The notes under the pieces were generated by a model that saw only the letters and a list, made by a program, of their open reading frames with translations, was not told the origin of the DNA and did no database searches. DNA of 30,698 bases from CAWEEP01 sp963808125 (GTDB taxonomy: Bacteria; Chloroflexota; Dormibacteria; Aeolococcales; Aeolococcaceae). The translations under genes were made by a program, and so were the position numbers. The DNA is taken from the NCBI GenBank assembly GCA_963808125.1, contig CAWEEP010000060.1:1-30698 (forward strand), in the 5' to 3' direction. Positions 1-7,245 of the stretch are shown one piece after another. The stretch's first letter is position 1; each line of letters starts with the position of its first letter.

Positions 1-835
1 ACAGCTCGATGGCGTAGCGGCCCCCCCGGCCAGCGGGTCCTCGCCGGGGCTGGGACTCGCGCCCAACCGCCGGCTGCAGCTCGACCTCGGAGCCACGGTA
101 GGTGTATGTGCCCGATCCCGGCGGGCCAGCCTCGAGGCCGCTCGCCGGCCCGTGGCCCGGCGGCGCGGCCGCGCAGTAGTCACCGCCGTCGAAGGCGGGG
201 TCGAGCCGGATGGCCGCAGATCTGCACCGCGGACAGGGCGATCTGCTCGGCGGTCGCCGCCGTGCCGGCACGACAACCACCACGGCGTCGGGCTCACCCG
301 CTCGGGGAACGTGACCGCTCCACTCGAGCACCCGCATCCCGCCCATCGACCCACCGAGGGACCGCCGCCCACCGGCTCGATGCCGAGCCGGTCGGCCAGC
401 TCGGCCTCGACGGCCACCTGGTCGCGGACGGTGGTCACGGTGGGGAACCGAGGACCGCCACGGGCGACCGTCGGGCGCCATCGAGGCCGGGCCCGTCGTG
501 CCCTGGCAGCCACCGAGCGCGTTGGGGCACACGATCCACTAGCGGTCGGTGTCGAGGGCCCGGCCCGGCCGATCATCGCGTCCCACCAGCCGGGGTGAGA
601 TGGCCAGGACCGACCGCGCCGGCGGCGTGCGATCCTCCCGTCAGGGCGTGCAGGACGAGGACCGCGTTGGCGCGTCGGCGTCGGCGTCGCCCCGGTCTCG
701 TAGGCGACGGTCACCGTCGAGCGACCGCCGCCCTCGAGAGCGAGGCCCGGGCCTCCGTGAACAGCGCCGCGAACTACCGCCGGCCGGGTTCGTCGCCCGG
801 CTGCCAGGACCCCGGGGTGGCGCCGCGTCGGTCAC
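1..835 (-). pseudogene. metX: homoserine O-acetyltransferase, disrupted and partial
   Basis: Transfers acetyl from acetyl-CoA to homoserine, the step before MetY in methionine synthesis (cytoplasm, alpha/beta-hydrolase fold). Joining frames on the minus strand gives recognisable MetX blocks: TVAYET, NAVLVLHALTG, WIVCPNALGGCQGTTGPAS, DQVAVEAELADRLGIE, the nucleophile elbow GGSMGGMRVLEW, and near the window edge EDPLAGGRYAIE. The rest of the C-terminus lies outside the window. At least five small indels and two in-frame TAG codons break the frame; one TAG stands where the family has Tyr (DTDRYW). The likely GTG start overlaps the expected metY stop as GTGA, suggesting translational coupling. 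True decay is possible, but so many hits in an essential-type gene at a window edge look more like poor consensus sequence. The family assignment is firm; exact frame junctions are not. Confidence 0.8.
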
Positions 836-2132
836 GCGCCCCTTGGCGGCCTCGAAGCCGGTGTCGAGGTCGGCCAGGATGTCCTTGATCGACTCATGCC
901 GACCGAGAGGCGCACCAGGTCGGGGGTCACCCCGGTGGTCAGCTGCTCCTCCTCGGTCAGCTGCGAGTGCGTCGTGGAGGCCGGGTGGATGGCCAGGCTG
1001 CGCACGTCGCCGACGTTGGCGAGATGGCTGAAGAGCTCGAGCCCCTCGATGAAGCTGCCGGCCCGCGTCGATGCCGCCCTTGATGCCGAAGGCGAGGATG
1101 GCGCCGCCGCCCGGGGGAGGTAGCTTCTGCTGCCGGGCGTGCCACGGGCTCGAGGCGAGGCCGGGGTAGGCGACCCAGGCGACGTCGTCGCGGGCCTCGA
1201 GCCAGGTGGCCACCGCCACCGCGTTCTGCACGTGCCGCTCGATGCGCAGGCTGAGCGTCTCCAGGCCCTGGAGAAAGAGGAAGGAGTTCAACGGCGCGAT
1301 GGCCGGCCCCGTATCGCGCAGGTACTGGAGGCGCGCCTTGAGGACGTAGCGGGCGGGGAAGAGGGCCTCTGGCAGCTGGCCGAAGACCAGGCCGTGGTAG
1401 CTCGGGTCCGGCTCGGTGAAGCCGGGGAATCGCCCGCTCCCCTCGTAGTCGAAGTGGCCCCCGTCGACGATGACGCCGCCGATCGAGGTGCCGTGGCCGC
1501 CGATGAACTTGGTGGCCGAATGCACCACGATGTCGGCGCCGTGGCTGAGCGGCTGGGCCAGGTAGGGGGTGGCAACGGTGTTGTCGATGACCAGCGGGAT
1601 GCGGAACGAGTGGGCCACGGCGGCGACCGCCTCGAAGTCGAGGACGTCACCCTTGGGGTTGCCGATGGTCTCGGCGTAGAACGCCTTGGTGTTGGGGCGG
1701 ACCGCCGCCCTCCACTGGTCGAGGTTGTCGGGATCCTCGACGAAGCTGACCTCGATGCCCAGCTTGGGCAGCGTGTAGTGGAACAGGTTGTAGGTGCCGC
1801 CGTAGAGCGACGCCGACGAGACGATGTGCCCGCCGTTCTCGGCGAGGTTGAGCAGGGCCACCGTCTCGGCGGCCTGCCCGCTGGCCACGGCGAGCGCCGC
1901 GACGCCACCCTCCAGGGCGGCGATCGCGCTCCTCGAACACCGCCTGGGTGGGGTTCATGATCCGCGTGTAGATGTTGCCCAGCTCGGCCAGGCCGAACAG
2001 CGCCGCGGCGTGGGCCGTGTCGCGGAACGTGTAGCTCGAGGTCTGGTAGATGGGCACCGCCCGGGCCCCGGTGGTCGGGTCCGGCACCGCGCCGGAGTGG
2101 ATCTGCCTTGTCTCGAAGCCCCAGTCGGGCAT
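832..2132 (-). CDS. metY: O-acetylhomoserine sulfhydrylase (frameshifted)
   Basis: PLP enzyme that makes homocysteine from O-acetylhomoserine and sulfide. The N-terminus GFETRQIHSG, then IYQTSSYTF, YTRIMNPT, and the PLP-lysine block VVHSATKFIGGHGT (Lys about residue 208) are typical of the Cys/Met-metabolism PLP family, and total length (about 430) fits MetY. The frame is broken about three times: near 1930 (between NPTQAVFEE and the ALEGGVAAL-type block), near 1070 (after FGIKGGIDAG) and near 897 (before ESIKDILADLDTGFEAAK). Between 900 and 1070 a third frame carries LFSHLANVGDVRSLAIHPAST, the conserved C-terminal block. Start is ATG at 2132. It lies directly upstream of metX, so the two form the acetyl-homoserine route to methionine. 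All three breaks spare the conserved residues, so I read this as a functional gene with sequence errors. Confidence 0.88.
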
Positions 2133-2343
2133 GTCCCTGGCCTCCGTTCTCGACCTCGGGCGCGGCTCATCGGCGCACGGTCGAGCGCATAGTCTATCGA
2201 AACAGTAGCCTTTGGACGGAGCCGCCGCGGAGAGACTTCCATGGAGAGGCGATGGTTGCCGGTCACGGGCGGGAGCGCCCGGGGCGGGTCGGCCGCGACC
2301 GTCTCAGCCTGAGGCCCGCCGCCACCCCCTCAGCGCCGCCCGG

Positions 2344-2838
2344 CTACGCCTGAATCTGGCGCTCCAGCTCCTGCCGGTCCCAGAGGACGACGCCGTCGGC
2401 GGTCGCCAGCTCCCGGGCTCCGGGGGTGAAGTACCAGGTGCTGATGATCATGCCGTGGATGTTCGTGCTGCCCAGGCCGCGCAGGGTGTCGCCGTGGTAG
2501 CGGAGGGCGTCCTGGAGATGGTGGACGACCTCCTCACCCAGCGCGGCGTTCCAGCGCTTGACCTGGACCACCATGCCCTCGGGCCCACGCGTGACCAGGA
2601 GCGCGGCACCGATCTCTCCGCAGCTGGGAGCGGAGCGCACCGCGTAGCCGCGGCGCGCGAAGAGCCCGGCCAGGTGCGTCTCCAGCGCCTCTCCCCCCAT
2701 CAGGCTCAGGTTCACCACAGGGATCTTGCGCATCGAGGACGGCTGGTCGACCAGCACGGCGGTCGGCGCGCTGCCGTCCGGGGACAGGACCGGAACCGGC
2801 GAGCGTCCGTTGTGATGAATCCCGAGAGAGAGGGCCAC
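2344..2838 (-). CDS. Mrr-like restriction-endonuclease-fold protein
   Basis: A 164-residue protein with the Mrr_cat fold: a helical start (GGEALETHLAGLFARRGYAVR, residues 48-68), a beta-hairpin with the QxK half of the PD-(D/E)xK site (VVQVKRW, Gln92/Lys94), and a following helix and strand (HHLQDALRYHG, GMIISTWYFTPGARELA) as in Mrr/DUF2034-type proteins. Family members bind or cut DNA, often modified DNA. Oddity: the catalytic Asp normally found in G-A-D-(L/I) before the QxK strand is Ala here (GAALLV, Ala79), so cleavage may be lost. Start: GTG 2838; a second possible start is Met36 (MRKIPVVNLSLMG). No other domain, methyltransferase or helicase is adjacent. It is co-directional with thrC upstream and metY downstream. 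Confidence 0.7.
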   Translation of the reverse strand: MALSLGIHHNGRSPVPVLSPDGSAPTAVLVDQPSSMRKIPVVNLSLMGGEALETHLAGLFARRGYAVRSAPSCGEIGAALLVTRGPEGMVVQVKRWNAALGEEVVHHLQDALRYHGDTLRGLGSTNIHGMIISTWYFTPGARELATADGVVLWDRQELERQIQA

Positions 2839-2882
2839 GAACTGGACGATAGGCTCGGTCGTGTTCCAATCCTGTGATCGGT

Positions 2883-2899
2883 GGGTCGCAGAACGACCC
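2883..2899. promoter_or_regulatory. inverted repeat upstream of the Mrr-like gene
   Basis: GGGTCG, 5-nt loop, CGACCC: a perfect 6-bp inverted repeat 45-61 nt upstream of the Mrr-like GTG start. It could be an operator or a leader hairpin. In DNA this GC-rich, 6-bp arms occur by chance, so confidence is low. Confidence 0.25.
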
Positions 2900-3002
2900 G
2901 CGGTGTTGCACGGAACGCCGCGATTGTGCGCGGGGCTTGCAACGGGCCGCCGGCGTGCGTGGCGAGGCCCGAGAACTCGACCGCAAGGCGTGGATCGCAG
3001 CG

Positions 3003-3422
3003 TCAGACGGTGAGCTGCGCAGTGTCCACGACGAGGAGACGGACGGCGCTGACGGCGAGCTCCCGCCCGTCCGACGCGTCACGCATCGTCACCGTCCAGT
3101 GATGGACGCGACGCCCGCCGTGGCGCACCACCGCCTCGGCTTCGATGCGCCGGCCGGCGCCGACGCTGCGCAGGAAGCTGGTGTGGTTCTCCAGGCCCAC
3201 GGCGCCCAGGCTGGGCCCAATGCGCCGGGCGGCGGCCATGGCGCCCAGCGACGCGAGGGTCTCGGCGATGGCGGCGTAGACCCCGCCATGCACCAGGCCA
3301 TACGGCTGCAGATGCTCGGCGCCGACGTCGAGATGGCCGGTCACGCGCTCGGCGCTGACATCGTCCACGCGCAGGCCCAGGTGGGTGATGAAACCCGGCC
3401 TGGCGTCAACCTCCTCAGCCAA
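3003..3422 (-). CDS. PaaI/EntH-type hotdog thioesterase
   Basis: A 139-residue single hotdog domain. The motif LVHGGVYAAIAETLASLGA (His45, catalytic Glu54) is the acyl-CoA thioesterase signature of the PaaI/EntH/MenI branch, where the Glu activates water to hydrolyse an aromatic or acyl thioester. Length is normal for the family. The start I choose is TTG 3422, which overlaps the last 8 nt of thrC; no ATG or GTG gives the conserved N-terminal helix. The overlap means translation is probably coupled to thrC. Substrate cannot be told from sequence; MenI-type (DHNA-CoA) or general acyl-CoA housekeeping are both possible, and nothing links it functionally to threonine synthesis. Confidence 0.82.
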   Translation of the reverse strand: MAEEVDARPGFITHLGLRVDDVSAERVTGHLDVGAEHLQPYGLVHGGVYAAIAETLASLGAMAAARRIGPSLGAVGLENHTSFLRSVGAGRRIEAEAVVRHGGRRVHHWTVTMRDASDGRELAVSAVRLLVVDTAQLTV

Positions 3423-4692
3423 CGGGAACGGTCCGCCGTGCCTCGGGCCGCGCCTCGAAGACGTCGCCGTAGCGCTGGGTGAAGGCGCGCAGCGACGGGG
3501 CGATGGGCTCGTCGAGCACGCTGCGACCCTCCAGGGCCTCCGCCGTCTTCAGACCGTGCCCGGTGATGTAGGCGACGACGACCTCGTCACCCTGCCACCG
3601 ACCGGCCGCGGCGAGCTTGCGCAGCACCCCCACGGTGACGCCGCCGGCGGTCTCCGCGAACACCCCCTCGGTGCGAGCGAGCAGCTCCACCAAGTCGAGG
3701 ATCTCCTCATCGGTGACGCTGGCGATGACACCGCCGGTGCGGTGGGCGGCGCGGATGACGTCGTCGCCATCGGATGGGCTGCCGATGGCCAGCGAGCGGG
3801 CGACGGTGTTGGGCTGGCGCACGGGCCGCACCGGCCGGTCCTCGGCGAAGGCGTCGGCGACCGGGGCGCAGCCCACCGCCTGCGCCCCGGTCAGGCGCGT
3901 CCGTGCCGGGCCCTCCACCAGGCCCAGGTCCACCAGCTCCTTGATCGCCTTGTCGTGCTTGACGAACTGCGAGCCCGAGGCGATGGGGATGATGATCTCG
4001 TCGGGGAGGCGCCAGCCCAGCTGCTCCGCCGTCTCGAAGGTGAGGGTCTTGCTGCCCTCGCTGTAGAAGGGACGGACGTTGATGTTGCAGAACGCCCAGG
4101 GCAGCTCGTCGGCCAGCTCGCTGCCGAGGCGGTTGGCATCGTCGTAGGTGCCTGTCACCCTGACCAGCGTGGGGCGGAAGACGGCCGTCGTCGCAATCTT
4201 GGCGGCCTCCAGGTCGGCGGGGATGATGATGCAGGCGCGAAGACCGGCGTGGGCGGCGTAGGCGGCGACGGCGTTGGCCAGGTTGCCGGTGCTGGCGCAG
4301 GCGATGGTGTCGAAGCCGTGGCCACGCGCCCAGCTGGCGGCGACGCTGACCACCCGGTCCTTGAAGGAGCTGGTGGGGTTCTGCGTGTCGTTCTTCAGGT
4401 AGAGGTGGCGCAGCCCGAGCAGCTGGCCGAGATTGCGGGCCGGGAGCAGGGGAGTGAAGCCCTCGCCCAGGGTGATGGGTTCCAGCTCGTCCTCCAGAGG
4501 GAGGAGTTCGCGGTACCGCCAGATGCTCGGCGGGCCCGCCTCGATCTTCTTGCGGGAGACGCGGCGGGCGACCTCGGCGTAGTCGTAGGCGACCTCGAGC
4601 GGGCCGAAACAGAGGTCGCAGGCATGGCGGGCTTCGATCGGAGTGGTGGTGCCGCAGGCGCGGCATCGCAGAGCCAGGGATCGCGGGGTCAT
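3415..4692 (-). CDS. thrC: threonine synthase
   Basis: Converts O-phosphohomoserine to threonine with PLP in the cytoplasm. The 425-residue protein begins with a zinc-ribbon-like element (Cys10, Cys13, Cys25, Cys28), as in ThrC forms with an N-terminal rubredoxin-like knuckle, followed by LGEGFTPLLPA, the PLP-lysine motif NPTSSFKDR (Lys111), and the phosphate/PLP loop ACASTGNLANAVAAYAA. The C-terminal half keeps GSQFVKHDKAIKEL and ETAGGVTVGVLRKL. The start is ATG 4692 with TGAGGT upstream as a weak ribosome site. It shares its direction with metY-metX 1.3 kb downstream, so the window holds both branches that compete for homoserine. A downstream thioesterase overlaps its stop codon. Confidence 0.95.
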   Translation of the reverse strand: MTPRSLALRCRACGTTTPIEARHACDLCFGPLEVAYDYAEVARRVSRKKIEAGPPSIWRYRELLPLEDELEPITLGEGFTPLLPARNLGQLLGLRHLYLKNDTQNPTSSFKDRVVSVAASWARGHGFDTIACASTGNLANAVAAYAAHAGLRACIIIPADLEAAKIATTAVFRPTLVRVTGTYDDANRLGSELADELPWAFCNINVRPFYSEGSKTLTFETAEQLGWRLPDEIIIPIASGSQFVKHDKAIKELVDLGLVEGPARTRLTGAQAVGCAPVADAFAEDRPVRPVRQPNTVARSLAIGSPSDGDDVIRAAHRTGGVIASVTDEEILDLVELLARTEGVFAETAGGVTVGVLRKLAAAGRWQGDEVVVAYITGHGLKTAEALEGRSVLDEPIAPSLRAFTQRYGDVFEARPEARRTVPVG

Positions 4693-4734
4693 GAGATGTA
4701 CCTCAGGGTATGGGGGATGTCAGTTCACGCAGGG

Positions 4735-4753
4735 GGGACGGAACGACCGTCCC
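4735..4753 (-). promoter_or_regulatory. hairpin in the thrC 5' leader
   Basis: GGGACGG, 5-nt loop, CCGTCCC: a perfect 7-bp stem 43-61 nt upstream of the thrC start, followed on the minus strand by a run of C and then TGCGTG. It could be a leader hairpin or operator. No T-run follows, so it is not a standard attenuator terminator, and no Thr/Ile-rich leader peptide is evident. Confidence 0.3.
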
Positions 4754-4925
4754 TCCGCATTCGCATCCCCGCGAGCCCGTCAGCGCCGGTCCGCGGCGCA
4801 GGCCGCGTCCCAGAGGCAGGAGGATTCCACACGGTGGCCCTGAGTTTACCGGGTCCGCCGGTCACTCCGGTCCGACAGCGAGTTCACGATCCGCCCCCCG
4901 TCATGCACCGGACAGGTCGGAGCGG

Positions 4926-4931
4926 TAAGGT
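4926..4931 (+). promoter_or_regulatory. candidate -10 of the protease gene
   Basis: TAAGGT fits a TAnnnT -10 hexamer and would start transcription near 4938, about 20 nt before the GTG start. The -35 region (ATGCAC at 17-nt spacing) is poor. Its last three bases form the left edge of a perfect palindrome. Confidence 0.35.
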
Positions 4932-4945
4932 GGATCCGATCCACC
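4929..4945. promoter_or_regulatory. perfect palindrome, candidate operator for the protease gene
   Basis: GGTGGATC, one base, GATCCACC: 8-bp arms matching perfectly. It sits over the predicted -10/+1 of the protease promoter and ends 13 nt before the GTG start, where a dimeric repressor would block transcription. It lies in the divergent thrC/protease intergenic region. The role is inferred from position only; no regulator gene is adjacent. Confidence 0.45.
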
Positions 4946-4958
4946 AGAGAGGGCCCCA

Positions 4959-6242
4959 GTGAGCGATATCGACGACCCCGGTGGCCAGCGGCGCGACGGT
5001 TTCGCGCCCTTCGGCCCGCCCGACCCCCCGAGCCCGCCGTCCCCGCCCTGGGCGATGCCGCCCGAGGCGGACCGGCCCGCGTGGCCGCCCTCTCCCCCAC
5101 CCCCCGCACCGGTGGATTGGGGGTGGGGCGCATACGGCCCCTGGACGCAGCTCCCGTGGTACGCGCCGCCGCCGCCTCCCCCGCCGACCCGCCGGTCCTA
5201 CGTCACCTCGATCGCCCTGCTCGCCCTCGTCGCCGCCGCCGTCGGGCTGGTGCTGGCGGTGGTCGGCACGCGCATCTTCCAGGGGCCCGGCGCTTCGACC
5301 GCGACCTCCGTCATCGCCGCCAAGGTGGACCCCGAGGTCGTGGACATCAACTCCATCCTGGCCGGCGGGGCCGGGGAGGCCGCCGGGACCGGCATGGTGA
5401 TGACCTCCAGCGGGTACGTCCTCACCAACAACCACGTCATCGCCGGCAGCACCGACGTCACCGTGCAGGTCGACGGCACGGGCACGGTGTACGCCGCCAA
5501 GGTCGTCGGCGACGATCCCGTCAACGACGTCGCCGTGGTCAAGATGGAGGGTGTCTCCGGCCTGCAGACGGCGAACTTCGGCGATTCGACCTCGGTGACG
5601 ATCGGCGACCAGATCTTTGTGATCGGCAACGCCCTGGGGAAGGGGGGCGTGCCGGCGATCACCAGCGGCAGCATCGCCAACTTGAATCAGACCATCACCG
5701 CCAGCGACCCGACCGGTGTGTCGGAGACGTTGAGCGGCCTGATCCAGATCTCGGCCAAGATCCAGAGCGGCGATTCCGGCGGACCGCTGGTCGACAGCGG
5801 CGGCAAGATCATCGGCATGGACACGGCCGGCCAGGTCGGCGGGGCCACCGGGCAGGACACCAGCGAGGTGGGCTTCGCCATCCCCATCGACAACGCCCTC
5901 GCCATCGCCCGGCAGATCGAGGCCGGGCACGCGACGGGGACGATCCAGCTGGGCGCCGGGCCCCTCATCGGAATCGACGTGAGCGAATCGACCTCCACGT
6001 CGGCGACGTCGGACGGTGCCGCCGTCGAGGCCGTCGAGGCGGCCAGCCCGGCGGCGTCGATCGGGCTCGTCGCGGGCGACGTCATCACCTCCCTGGGCGG
6101 GACCGCCATCACCTCGGATTCGGATCTCACCCAGGCGATGCGAACTCATCGCGCCGGCCAGACGGTGAGCATCGGGTGGCTGGACGTCAACGGCACCAGC
6201 CACACCGCTCAGATCACACTGGGCAGCGGCCCTCCGGCCTGA
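4959..6242 (+). CDS. HtrA/DegP-type membrane-anchored serine protease with PDZ domain
   Basis: A 427-residue trypsin-like protease for extracytoplasmic protein quality control. Order: a proline-rich cytoplasmic tail (1-78, many PPP runs), one transmembrane helix (about 83-106), the protease domain with His159 (TNNHVIAG), Asp190 (VNDVAVVK) and Ser273 (SGDSGGPL), then a PDZ domain (about 335-425; LIGIDV, SPAASIGLVAGDVITSLGG). All three catalytic residues are present. Topology is that of actinobacterial/Chloroflexi HtrA: tail inside, protease outside. Start is GTG 4959 with GAGAGGG upstream. It is convergent with the HAD gene, their ends about 10 nt apart. A -10-like hexamer and a perfect palindrome lie immediately upstream, so it may be controlled by a local repressor. 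Confidence 0.93.
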   Translation: MSDIDDPGGQRRDGFAPFGPPDPPSPPSPPWAMPPEADRPAWPPSPPPPAPVDWGWGAYGPWTQLPWYAPPPPPPPTRRSYVTSIALLALVAAAVGLVLAVVGTRIFQGPGASTATSVIAAKVDPEVVDINSILAGGAGEAAGTGMVMTSSGYVLTNNHVIAGSTDVTVQVDGTGTVYAAKVVGDDPVNDVAVVKMEGVSGLQTANFGDSTSVTIGDQIFVIGNALGKGGVPAITSGSIANLNQTITASDPTGVSETLSGLIQISAKIQSGDSGGPLVDSGGKIIGMDTAGQVGGATGQDTSEVGFAIPIDNALAIARQIEAGHATGTIQLGAGPLIGIDVSESTSTSATSDGAAVEAVEAASPAASIGLVAGDVITSLGGTAITSDSDLTQAMRTHRAGQTVSIGWLDVNGTSHTAQITLGSGPPA

Positions 6243-6251
6243 TCCCGCAGG

Positions 6252-7059
6252 TCAGCCGCCGCCTTCGGGCGGGGCGAGGGACGTGATCAGCCGCGGCAGG
6301 TCGGCGATCGAAGTCGATGACCTGGACATTCCCGCCGGCCGCCGCGAGGGCGGCGGCCGCCGCCTCCGGGCCGGCGGCGAACTTGCCGGTCCGCACCAGC
6401 ACCGCCCGCGCCCCGACCGCCAGCGCCCCGACCACGTCGGTGGTGACGTCGTCGCCGGCGACGAGGGTCTCCCCGGGGCTGCGGCCGAGATCGTCGAGGG
6501 CCATGGCGAAGAAGTCGGGCGAAGGCTTGCCGAAGCTGCGCGCCGTCTGCCCCGAGGCATGCTCGAGGAGGGCGACAAAGGCCCCTGTGTCCAGGGAGGC
6601 ACCGTCCGGAGCGAGGAAGAATCGGCCCCGCTGCAGGGCGAGGAGCTGGGCCCCATCCCTGAGGCGGCGGAAGGCGGCGTTGAGCGCCGCGTAGCCGCCA
6701 ACCTCCCGGCAGTCGCCCACCAGGACGTAGCCGGCCGCCGCCTCCCCGGCGTCGTGGGCGGCGAAGAGCGTCCGCAGCTCAGCGCTCATCAGCAGGTGAC
6801 AGCGGCTCGACGGCTGCGCCTCGAGGAAGCGCACGGCGGCGACGGCGGGCGTGAAGATCATCGCCGCGTCGACCTCGATGCCGAGGTCCGCCAGCTCGCG
6901 GCCGACCGTCGCCGGCGTCCGCGAGTCGATGTTGGTGAGGAGACGCACGCCGATACCGCGCCCGCGCAGCCAGGCGAGGGTCGAGGCTGCGCCGGGCACG
7001 GGGCGGCCTCGATCGGTGAGGGTGCCATCGATGTCGAGAAGGGCGGCGGTGATCGCCAT
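6252..7059 (-). CDS. HAD-IIA phosphatase, NagD/LHPP-like (frameshift near 3' end)
   Basis: HAD-superfamily phosphohydrolase with a C2 cap, close to the LHPP/NagD subfamily. Motif I is LLDIDGTL (Asp9 nucleophile, Asp11), motif II LLTN, motif III lysine FGKPSPDFF, motif IV VAGDDVTTDVVGA. Substrate is unknown; family members act on small phosphoesters such as nucleotides, sugar phosphates or phospho-amino acids. As read, the frame continues to 6214 with an Arg/Pro-rich tail and overlaps the convergent protease gene. One extra base near 6318 (VID-F-D-R-R versus VID-SIADLPRLITSLAPPEGGG) restores a family-like C-terminus and a stop at 6252, removing the overlap. I therefore treat the single frameshift as a probable sequence error. 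Start is ATG 7059. Confidence 0.85.
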
Positions 7060-7114
7060 GGCCGAAGCCGATCATCGCAGCCAGGGCGAGGGGGGCGCGC
7101 CACGCCCACCCCGG

Positions 7115-7135
7115 GGTTCACCGCGCCGGTGAACC
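7115..7135. promoter_or_regulatory. perfect inverted repeat in the HAD/gdh divergent promoter region
   Basis: GGTTCACCG, 3-nt spacer CGC, CGGTGAACC: 9-bp arms without mismatch. It lies 56 nt upstream of the HAD gene and 111 nt upstream of the glutamate dehydrogenase start, between two divergent genes, so a terminator is unlikely and an operator is the natural reading. Which gene it controls is unknown. Confidence 0.5.
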
Positions 7136-7245
7136 TGTGGCGCGGGCAGTGCCGCAGTGGCACGATGGGCGATGGCACGACGCCGGGCGGCGATGCCGCC
7201 CCCGCGCACGACCGGTGTCCCGCTTTGGACCTGGAGGTGAGCAGT

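Noticed and set aside
2133..2343. Possible SAM riboswitch before metY (GGCAACC is present on the minus strand)
   Set aside because: Only the GGCAACC string fits. The GGTGC partner, the AGAG...GGAGGGA half and a clear closing stem are missing, in a region where sequence quality is doubtful. A covariance-model scan for SAM-I and SAM-IV after polishing would decide.
3385..4962. 525-codon plus-strand open frame across thrC
   Set aside because: Antisense shadow; the minus strand encodes complete threonine synthase motifs.
5085..5190. Possible G-quadruplex or repeat in the Pro-rich start of the protease gene
   Set aside because: The C/G runs are explained by Pro and Trp-Gly codons; nothing beyond coding composition is needed.
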